A stretch of DNA of 64,000 bases from Citrobacter gillenii. Lineage in GTDB: Bacteria; Pseudomonadota; Gammaproteobacteria; Enterobacterales; Enterobacteriaceae. Of this stretch, positions 58,005 through 64,000 are shown piece after piece (position 1 is the stretch's first letter; each line of letters opens with the position of its first letter). The notes below the pieces were generated by a model. The model was not told the origin of the DNA and did not search any database. It was given only the letters and a program-made list of their open reading frames with translations. The stretch lies in the NCBI RefSeq assembly GCF_013337685.1, contig NZ_SUQN01000010.1, positions 1-64,000 on the forward strand, given 5' to 3'. The position numbers were made by a program, and so were the translations under genes.

Positions 58005-59378
58005 TTACGCACGTTTATACAGTGGCAGCCAGAGCACCAGGCGCAGACCACCCAATGGGCTGTCTTCGGCCTTGACCCAGCCACGATGCTGCTGAATAGC
58101 GGTTTCAACAATTGCCAGACCCAGACCAGTACCGCCAGATTCGCGATCGCGCGCTTCATCGGTACGATAGAACGGACGGAAAATCTGTTCTCTGTCTTCG
58201 GGGCTCACGCCCGGACCATCATCGTCCACGGTGATGGTAATCCCGTCTTTATCCACCGCGAAGCCCACTTCAATCCTGGTGTGTGAGTAGCGCAGGGCGT
58301 TGCGAACAATGTTCTCCAGCGCACTTTCCAGCGTATTCGGGTTACCGTACAGCGGCCACGGCCCTGGCGGGAAGTTAACTGTGAACGATTTGCCCATCTG
58401 CTCGGCTTCAAAGGCGGCGTTATCCAGCACGTCACCCCACAGGTGATTCGCCTTCACGGTTTCACTGACTAGCGCGTTTTTCTGCTGATTGCGCGACATG
58501 ACCAGCAGATCGTTGATCATGCTGTCCAGTCGATGCGCTTCCATTTCAATACGCTCCAGCTCTTTGCTCTCGCCGCTACGACGGCGCAGCAGCGCGGTCC
58601 CCAGTTGCAGACGCGTTAACGGCGTTCTCAACTCGTGAGAGATGTCCGACAGCAGGCGTTGCTGTGAGGTCATCATGCGTTCCAGCGCCGTCACCATCTG
58701 GTTAAAGCTGGCACCTGCCGCCAGGAATTCTTGCGGACCGGCTTCCAGTTCAGGATGCTGACGCAGGTTACCCTGTGCCACTTCATCCGCCGCATTTTTT
58801 AGCTTACGTGCCGGTTTTGCCAGACTCCAGGCCAGCCAAAGCAGCAACGGAGAGCTGACTAACATGGTCACGATCAGCAGTAACAGCGGTCGGTCAAACA
58901 GCAGGTTGATGAAGTCAGATTGTGAACTGCTGGCAGGCCGAATGAGGTACAGTTGGTAGTTATCTTCGCCATCTCTGACGGAGAAAGGCCCAACCATTTC
59001 AACACGACCGTATTTTTTCTTTTGCGGATGATCGGCGTTATCGGCCTGACCAATAAAGTTACGAATGATCTGCATTTCGTTGCGTTCTGCGCCGATCACG
59101 CGTCCTTCCGTCGTAACAAGTAATAACCGCTGTCCCGGCGGCGCCCACTTGTCTATCGCACGAAACAAGCGACGCCACCACATCAAATCGTTGGGCGGAT
59201 CGTTCGCCAGTTCAGCTTCAACGTGCTGCTCAATCATCAACCCCTGGCGCTGTTCGCTATCCAGTAGCTCGGTCATCTGGCGTGAGTCGAGCTTGGGTAA
59301 CATCAGCACCAGCATCAGCACCAGTGCCAGCGTTAACCAGAAGATGGCAAAGATGCGTGCGGTTAAACTTCCTATCAT
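58005..59378 (-). CDS. cpxA: Envelope stress sensor kinase CpxA
   Basis: 457-aa inner-membrane histidine kinase/phosphatase. A first helix (about 8-28), a periplasmic domain to about 163, a second helix (about 165-185) and a HAMP linker are followed by the phosphoacceptor His of SDISHELRTPLTRLQ (near 248). The ATPase domain has NIVRNALRYS, VDDDGPGVSP and GGTGLGLAIVE. It senses misfolded envelope proteins together with CpxP and phosphorylates CpxR. It overlaps cpxR by four bases. Length equals E. coli CpxA. Confidence 0.98.
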   Translation of the reverse strand: MIGSLTARIFAIFWLTLALVLMLVLMLPKLDSRQMTELLDSEQRQGLMIEQHVEAELANDPPNDLMWWRRLFRAIDKWAPPGQRLLLVTTEGRVIGAERNEMQIIRNFIGQADNADHPQKKKYGRVEMVGPFSVRDGEDNYQLYLIRPASSSQSDFINLLFDRPLLLLIVTMLVSSPLLLWLAWSLAKPARKLKNAADEVAQGNLRQHPELEAGPQEFLAAGASFNQMVTALERMMTSQQRLLSDISHELRTPLTRLQLGTALLRRRSGESKELERIEMEAHRLDSMINDLLVMSRNQQKNALVSETVKANHLWGDVLDNAAFEAEQMGKSFTVNFPPGPWPLYGNPNTLESALENIVRNALRYSHTRIEVGFAVDKDGITITVDDDGPGVSPEDREQIFRPFYRTDEARDRESGGTGLGLAIVETAIQQHRGWVKAEDSPLGGLRLVLWLPLYKRA

Positions 59379-60073
59379 GAAGCGGAGACCATCAGATAGC
59401 CGCGACCGCGCAGGGTTTTAAACCACGGGTGCCCGTCTTTACGCTCCGGCAGCTTACGACGCAGGTTCGAGATATGCATGTCGATAGCACGATCGAACGG
59501 TGTCAGACGTTTGCCCAGCACTTCCTGGCTTAAATGTTCACGAGAAACCACCTGGCCGAGATGCTGCGCCAGCAAATACAGCAGGGTGAATTCGGTACCG
59601 GTTAACTCCAGGGTTTGCCCGTCAAAGCTGGCTTCCTGGCGACCTGGATTGAGGCTTAACGCATCCACTTCCAGCGTCGGCGAGCCGTTATCGCTGTTCT
59701 GCTGCTGTTCGCTCCAGTGGGAGCGGCGCAGAATGGCGCGGATACGCGCGACCAGTTCGCGGTCGTTAAACGGTTTGGGTAAATAATCGTCCGCGCCCAG
59801 CTCAAGGCCGAGTACGCGATCCAGTTCGCTGCCGCGGGCGGTCAGCATGATTACGGGGGTCTGGTGTGTCTGGCGAAGTGCTTTCAGTGTATCAATGCCG
59901 TTTTTCTTCGGCATCATGACGTCGAGCAAAAGTAAATCGATGCTGTCATCCAGAAGCTCCAGTGCCTGCTCCCCATCATGGGCAACCAGCACATCGAAAC
60001 CTTCCATTTCGAGCAGCTCCTTTAACAGGGATGTCAGCTCTCGGTCATCATCAACTAGCAGTATTTTATTCAT
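59375..60073 (-). CDS. cpxR: Envelope stress response regulator CpxR
   Basis: 232-aa OmpR-family regulator. The receiver domain has phosphoacceptor Asp51 (LLLLDVMMPKKNG) and Lys in LPKPFNDRELVARI; the winged helix-turn-helix C-terminal domain has TPFDRAIDMHISNLRRKLP. It controls degP, dsbA, cpxP and many others. Divergent cpxP lies 150 bases away, and a CpxR box lies in the shared control region. Length equals E. coli CpxR. Confidence 0.98.
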   Translation of the reverse strand: MNKILLVDDDRELTSLLKELLEMEGFDVLVAHDGEQALELLDDSIDLLLLDVMMPKKNGIDTLKALRQTHQTPVIMLTARGSELDRVLGLELGADDYLPKPFNDRELVARIRAILRRSHWSEQQQNSDNGSPTLEVDALSLNPGRQEASFDGQTLELTGTEFTLLYLLAQHLGQVVSREHLSQEVLGKRLTPFDRAIDMHISNLRRKLPERKDGHPWFKTLRGRGYLMVSAS

Positions 60074-60128
60074 TTTTTACGTACCTCCGAGGCAGAAATT
60101 ACGACATCAGGCGGCGCTAATCTATGAC

Positions 60129-60143
60129 TTTACGTTGTTTTAC
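60129..60143. promoter_or_regulatory. CpxR box between cpxR and cpxP
   Basis: TTTAC-GTTGT-TTTAC is the complement of the exact consensus GTAAA-N5-GTAAA; an additional GTAAA lies at 60173-60177. This is the major CpxR target in E. coli. Confidence 0.9.
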
Positions 60144-60223
60144 ACCCCCTGACGCATGTTTGCAGCCCGAATCGTAAACTGTCTCTCGTTGAATCGCGAC
60201 AGAAAAGATTTTGGGAGCAAGTG

Positions 60224-60724
60224 ATGGGCAAAGTTACCGCTGCCGTCATGGCCTCAACGCTGGCACTCAGTACGTTTAGCCATGCAGCTGAAGTCGTCAC
60301 AGGCGATCACTGGCACCTGGGTGAAAGCTCTTCGCAACGTAATGCGCAGAGCCACATGTTTGACGGTATCAGTTTAACCGAACATCAACGTCAACAGATG
60401 CGAGATTTAATGCAGCAGGCCAGACATGAGCAGCCTCCTGTTAATGTTAGCGAAATGGAGACAATGCATCGTCTTGTCACCGCAGAGAATTTTGATGAAA
60501 GCGCTGTGCGCGCTCAGGCAGAAAAGATGGCACAACAGCAGGTTGCCCGCCAGGTTGAAATCGCCAAGGTCCGCAACCAGATGTATCGCCTGTTAACGCC
60601 CGAGCAGCAAGCGGTTTTAAATGAGAAACATGAACAACGAATGGAGCAGCTGCGCGATGTCGCGCAATGGCAGAAAAGCTCATCGTTGAATTTATTGAGT
60701 AGTAGCAACTCACGTTCCCAGTAG
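60224..60724 (+). CDS. cpxP: Periplasmic Cpx inhibitor CpxP
   Basis: 166-aa precursor with a signal peptide of about 21 residues ([18 protein letters not shown]). The mature protein is helical with two LTxxQ motifs ([20 protein letters not shown]). It dampens CpxA and delivers misfolded pilins to DegP. The ATG at 60224 gives the E. coli length; a GTG immediately before it (60221) is also in frame. Its 3'UTR yields CpxQ. Confidence 0.96.
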   Translation: MGKVTAAVMASTLALSTFSHAAEVVTGDHWHLGESSSQRNAQSHMFDGISLTEHQRQQMRDLMQQARHEQPPVNVSEMETMHRLVTAENFDESAVRAQAEKMAQQQVARQVEIAKVRNQMYRLLTPEQQAVLNEKHEQRMEQLRDVAQWQKSSSLNLLSSSNSRSQ

Positions 60725-60732
60725 TAACCCTG

Positions 60733-60790
60733 TTTTCCTTGCCATAGACACCATCCCTGTCTTCCCCCACATGATGTGGGGGTTTTTTTT
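60733..60790 (+). ncRNA. cpxQ: CpxQ sRNA from the cpxP 3'UTR
   Basis: 58 nt starting TTTTCCTTGCCATAGACACC and ending in the stem CCCCCAC/GTGGGGG (60764-60782) with eight T's. This equals the RNase E-generated CpxQ of E. coli and Salmonella, which represses inner-membrane protein mRNAs through Hfq. The hairpin is also the cpxP terminator. Confidence 0.88.
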
Positions 60791-60871
60791 GCCCAAAATT
60801 TGACACTTTCTTATTGCCTGACTGTTTTAGTTCATCCGTTATACTAGCGGCATATCCTGATGGGAGTGCTT

Positions 60872-61774
60872 ATGAATCAAACTTATGGGCGGCTGGTGAG
60901 CCGGGCGGCTATCGCGGCGACCGTGATGGCTTCGCTGTTACTTTTGATCAAAATTTTTGCGTGGTGGTACACCGGGTCGGTGAGTATTCTGGCTGCACTG
61001 GTGGACTCTTTGGTCGATATTGCCGCGTCGTTAACCAATTTGCTGGTGGTGCGCTATTCCTTACAGCCAGCCGATGATGAACACACGTTCGGGCACGGGA
61101 AAGCAGAATCGCTGGCGGCGCTGGCGCAAAGTATGTTTATTTCTGGCTCGGCGCTGTTCTTATTTTTGACAGGCATTCAGCATCTTGTTCAACCGACGCC
61201 GATGAAAGATCCGGGCGTTGGGGTAATCGTCACCGTCATTGCGTTAATTTGTACTATCATACTGGTCACGTTTCAGCGTTGGGTCGTTAAGCGTACGCAA
61301 AGTCAGGCCGTTCGGGCAGATATGCTTCATTATCAGTCTGATGTTATGATGAACGGCGCTATTCTCGTCGCGCTTGGTCTGGCCTGGTACGGTTGGCATC
61401 GTGCGGATGCCTTGTTTGCGCTCGGGATTGGCATCTATATTCTATATAGCGCATTGCGTATGGGCTACGAGGCGGTGCAATCCTTGCTGGATCGCGCCTT
61501 GCCCGATGAAGAACGTCAGGAAATTATTGATATAGTGACGTCATGGCCAGGAGTCAGCGGCGCTCACGATCTTCGCACGCGGCAGTCAGGGCCGACCCGC
61601 TTTATTCAGATTCATTTGGAAATGGAAGATAATCTGCCGCTCGTTCAGGCGCATTTAGTGGCTGAACAGGTTGAGCAGGCGATTTTGCGGCGTTTCCCGG
61701 GATCGGATGTGATTATTCATCAGGATCCCTGTTCAGTCGTACCCAAGGAAGGCAAGATGTTTGAGCTTTCATAA
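60872..61774 (+). CDS. fieF: Ferrous iron and zinc efflux transporter FieF
   Basis: 300-aa cation diffusion facilitator with six membrane helices and a C-terminal cytosolic metal-binding domain. The transport site is formed by Asp45 and Asp49 ([11 protein letters not shown]) with the His and Asp of HYQSDVMMN (near 153 and 157). It exports Zn2+ and Fe2+ in exchange for protons. The ATG at 60872 follows GGGAG and gives the E. coli length; an upstream ATG four codons earlier is not supported. Confidence 0.97.
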   Translation: MNQTYGRLVSRAAIAATVMASLLLLIKIFAWWYTGSVSILAALVDSLVDIAASLTNLLVVRYSLQPADDEHTFGHGKAESLAALAQSMFISGSALFLFLTGIQHLVQPTPMKDPGVGVIVTVIALICTIILVTFQRWVVKRTQSQAVRADMLHYQSDVMMNGAILVALGLAWYGWHRADALFALGIGIYILYSALRMGYEAVQSLLDRALPDEERQEIIDIVTSWPGVSGAHDLRTRQSGPTRFIQIHLEMEDNLPLVQAHLVAEQVEQAILRRFPGSDVIIHQDPCSVVPKEGKMFELS

Positions 61775-61837
61775 TTCGTTGTAAAAAAGTGAGCAGGGCC
61801 AGCATTTTGTGTATAAATTACCACCGTTTGGCCTGAC

Positions 61838-61851
61838 CTGAATCAATTCAG
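61838..61851. promoter_or_regulatory. Cra (FruR) site upstream of pfkA
   Basis: CTGAATCAATTCAG is a perfect 7+7 palindrome containing the Cra core TGAATC, about 108 bases before pfkA. Cra represses pfkA in E. coli. A TATACT -10-like hexamer at 61866-61871 lies just downstream. Confidence 0.6.
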
Positions 61852-61958
61852 CAGGAAGTGATTGTTATACTATCTGCATATTCGTTGGATCGTTTCGATA
61901 TGCGGAATCGACTTCCGGCAGCAGATTTCATTTTGCATTCCAAAGTTCAGAGGTAGTC

Positions 61959-62921
61959 ATGATTAAGAAAATCGGTGTGTTGACAAGCGGCGGTGATGCG
62001 CCGGGCATGAACGCAGCAATCCGTGGTGTTGTACGTGCAGCGTTGACGGAAGGACTGGAAGTCATGGGGATCCATGATGGCTACCTGGGTTTGTATGAAG
62101 ACCGTATGGTTCAGCTCGACCGTTATAGCGTGTCCGACATGATCAACCGTGGCGGTACTTTCCTCGGTTCTGCTCGCTTCCCGGAATTCCGCGACGAAAA
62201 CGTGCGCGCTGTGGCTATCGAAAACCTGAAGAAGCGTGGGATTGACGCCCTGGTTGTTATCGGTGGTGACGGTTCCTACTTGGGTGCAAAACGTCTGACT
62301 GAAATGGGTTTCCCGTGCATTGGCCTGCCGGGTACTATCGACAACGATATTAAAGGCACCGACTACACTATCGGCTACTTCACCGCACTGGGTACCGTGG
62401 TAGAAGCGATTGACCGTCTGCGTGACACCTCTTCTTCTCACCAGCGTATCTCTATCGTTGAAGTGATGGGGCGCTACTGTGGTGACCTGACTCTGGCGGC
62501 AGCAATTGCCGGTGGCTGCGAATTCGTCGTCGTTCCGGAAGTTGAATTCAGCCGTGACGATCTGGTCGCTGAAATCAAAGCTGGCATCGCCAAAGGTAAG
62601 AAACACGCGATTGTGGCGATCACCGAGCACATGTGTGACGTTGATGAACTGGCGCATTACATCGAGAAAGAAACCGGCCGTGAAACGCGCTCAACCGTAC
62701 TGGGTCACATCCAGCGTGGTGGTTCCCCGGTGCCTTACGACCGTATTCTGGCATCCCGTATGGGGGCGTATGCCATTGATCTGCTGCTTGAAGGTCATGG
62801 CGGTCGCTGCGTCGGTATTCAGAACGAACAGTTGGTTCACCACGACATCATCGACGCTATCGAGAATATGAAGCGTCCGTTCAAAGGTGACTGGCTGGAC
62901 TGCGCGAAAAAACTGTACTGA
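61959..62921 (+). CDS. pfkA: 6-phosphofructokinase I
   Basis: 320-aa allosteric tetrameric kinase of glycolysis. The ATP site is [15 protein letters not shown], followed by [11 protein letters not shown]. The catalytic loop is [17 protein letters not shown] with the catalytic Asp, and [11 protein letters not shown] contains substrate contacts. Length equals E. coli PfkA. It is preceded by a Cra palindrome and followed by a REP pair and sbp. Confidence 0.99.
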   Translation: MIKKIGVLTSGGDAPGMNAAIRGVVRAALTEGLEVMGIHDGYLGLYEDRMVQLDRYSVSDMINRGGTFLGSARFPEFRDENVRAVAIENLKKRGIDALVVIGGDGSYLGAKRLTEMGFPCIGLPGTIDNDIKGTDYTIGYFTALGTVVEAIDRLRDTSSSHQRISIVEVMGRYCGDLTLAAAIAGGCEFVVVPEVEFSRDDLVAEIKAGIAKGKKHAIVAITEHMCDVDELAHYIEKETGRETRSTVLGHIQRGGSPVPYDRILASRMGAYAIDLLLEGHGGRCVGIQNEQLVHHDIIDAIENMKRPFKGDWLDCAKKLY

Positions 62922-62927
62922 TTGCAA

Positions 62928-63004
62928 TTGCCGGATGGCGGCTTGCGCCTTATCCGGCCTACATGAGCAAATCGTAGGCCTGATAAGCGTAGCGCCATCA
63001 GGCA
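62928..63004. repeat. REP pair between pfkA and sbp
   Basis: TTGCCGGATGGCGGCTTGCG with CTTATCCGGCCTAC, then CGTAGGCCTGATAAGCGTAG with CGCCATCAGGCA: an inverted REP pair of slightly different subtypes. Confidence 0.88.
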
Positions 63005-63120
63005 AAAATCCGACTCCATATATTCCCCCACGTTATAGCAAATCTTTTTTTATTCTTTAAAGTTTGGATCGCTTTCTGGCACGCTCTGCTCATCACAACA
63101 TTAAATAAGAGAGCTGGGCG

Positions 63121-64000
63121 ATGAACAAATGGGGCGTAGGGTTAACATTATTGCTGGCATCGACCAGCGTTCTGGCAAAGGATATTCAGTTACTTAACGT
63201 ATCGTACGATCCAACGCGTGAGCTGTACGAACAGTACAACAAAGCCTTCGCGGCGCACTGGAAACAGGAAACGGGCGATAACGTGGTGATCCGCCAGTCA
63301 CATGGTGGCTCCGGTAAACAGGCAACCTCAGTTATCAACGGTATCGAAGCCGATGTGGTTACCCTGGCGTTGGCCTATGACGTGGACGCCATTGCTGAGC
63401 GTGGCCGTATCGATAAAAACTGGATTAAACGCCTGCCGGACAACTCTGCACCTTACACCTCCACCATCGTCTTCCTGGTGCGCAAAGGCAATCCAAAGCA
63501 GATTCATGACTGGAACGATCTGGTTAAACCGGGTGTGTCAGTCATTACGCCAAACCCGAAAAGCTCCGGCGGGGCACGCTGGAACTATCTGGCGGCATGG
63601 GGTTACGCCCTGCACCACAACAACAACGATCAGGCCAAAGCTCAGGACTTCGTCAAAGCTCTGTTTAAAAACGTGGAAGTGCTGGATTCCGGCGCGCGCG
63701 GCTCTACCAATACCTTTGTTGAACGCGGAATTGGCGATGTGCTGATCGCGTGGGAAAACGAAGCGCTGCTGGCGACGAACGAACTGGGTAAAGACAAGTT
63801 TGAGATCGTCACGCCAAGCGAATCTATTCTCGCAGAACCGACCGTGTCTATTGTCGACAAAGTGGTAGAAAAGAAAGACAGTAAAGTAGTGGCCGAAGCC
63901 TACCTGAAGTATCTCTATTCTCCGCAAGGTCAGGAAATTGCGGCGAAAAACTATTACCGCCCGCGTGATGCTGACGTGGCGAAGAAATACGAAAATGCCT
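63121..64000 (+). CDS. sbp: Periplasmic sulfate-binding protein Sbp (5' part)
   Basis: The first 293 codons of a gene that runs past the window edge (E. coli Sbp is about 329 aa). A Sec signal peptide ([19 protein letters not shown]) is followed by the mature [20 protein letters not shown]. The sulfate-binding loops [19 protein letters not shown] and [14 protein letters not shown] are present. It delivers sulfate or thiosulfate to the CysTWA transporter. GAGAG precedes the ATG. CysB control is expected but no site was assigned. Confidence 0.96.
   Translation, partial: MNKWGVGLTLLLASTSVLAKDIQLLNVSYDPTRELYEQYNKAFAAHWKQETGDNVVIRQSHGGSGKQATSVINGIEADVVTLALAYDVDAIAERGRIDKNWIKRLPDNSAPYTSTIVFLVRKGNPKQIHDWNDLVKPGVSVITPNPKSSGGARWNYLAAWGYALHHNNNDQAKAQDFVKALFKNVEVLDSGARGSTNTFVERGIGDVLIAWENEALLATNELGKDKFEIVTPSESILAEPTVSIVDKVVEKKDSKVVAEAYLKYLYSPQGQEIAAKNYYRPRDADVAKKYENA

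Overview
The window is a chromosomal segment of an enterobacterium of the Escherichia/Salmonella/Citrobacter group. Nearly every protein is recognisable as a close homologue of an E. coli K-12 protein, gene order follows the E. coli mobBA-to-sbp region, and REP/BIME palindromes of the enterobacterial type lie between operons. Departures from K-12 (by memory of that gene order) are: no yihF, no yiiE/yiiF, a propanediol oxidoreductase gene inside the rhamnose operon, an AzlCD exporter with an XRE-cupin regulator, an unfamiliar AT-rich lipoprotein gene, a sugar-isomerase-like gene between rhaT and sodA, and a DHDPS/NAL-family aldolase gene where K-12 carries kdgT. Citrobacter is a plausible genus, but the sequence alone does not settle it.

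Layout. 1-4.2 kb: mobA/mobB (molybdenum cofactor guanylylation), yihD, the Cpx-controlled srkA-dsbA pair and yihG. 4.2-9.4 kb: polA with tandem DnaA boxes, the sRNA genes spf (Spot 42, with the SpfP reading frame) and csrC, engB and yihI. 9.4-17.6 kb: an unlisted 57-codon membrane ORF, hemN, the 36-aa yshB, the nitrogen operon glnA-glnL-glnG with a sigma-54/NtrC promoter and the GlnZ 3'UTR RNA, then bipA. 17.7-32.4 kb: the yih sulfoquinovose locus: yihL-yihM, yihN, ompL, then yihO-yihP-yihQ-yihR-yihS-yihT-yihU on the minus strand and yihV-csqR divergent on the plus strand. It encodes outer-membrane entry, transport, glycoside hydrolysis, isomerisation, phosphorylation, aldol cleavage and sulfolactaldehyde reduction (sulfo-EMP pathway). 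32.5-42.1 kb: yihX, yihY, dtd, yiiD, then the aerobic formate dehydrogenase operon fdoGHI-fdhE with a recoded TGA (selenocysteine) in fdoG, and divergent fdhD.

42.1-45.1 kb is the accessory patch: the lipoprotein, a decayed Crp/Fnr-type gene, a DUF1471 periplasmic protein, azlCD and its divergent regulator. 45.1-53.6 kb: rhaBAD plus an oxidoreductase and rhaM, rhaSR and rhaT, with well-preserved RhaS and CRP sites. 53.8-57.9 kb: the isomerase-like gene, Fur-controlled sodA, the aldolase gene and yiiM. 58-64 kb: cpxA-cpxR, divergent cpxP with the CpxQ 3'UTR sRNA, fieF, pfkA with a Cra site, and sbp, which runs off the end.

No tRNA, rRNA, IS element, prophage or CRISPR array was found. The items most worth following up are the 57-codon ORF between yihI and hemN, the isomerase-like and aldolase genes flanking sodA, the cysteine-rich lipoprotein, the palindromic operator of the AzlCD regulator, and the promoter block shared by spf and csrC.
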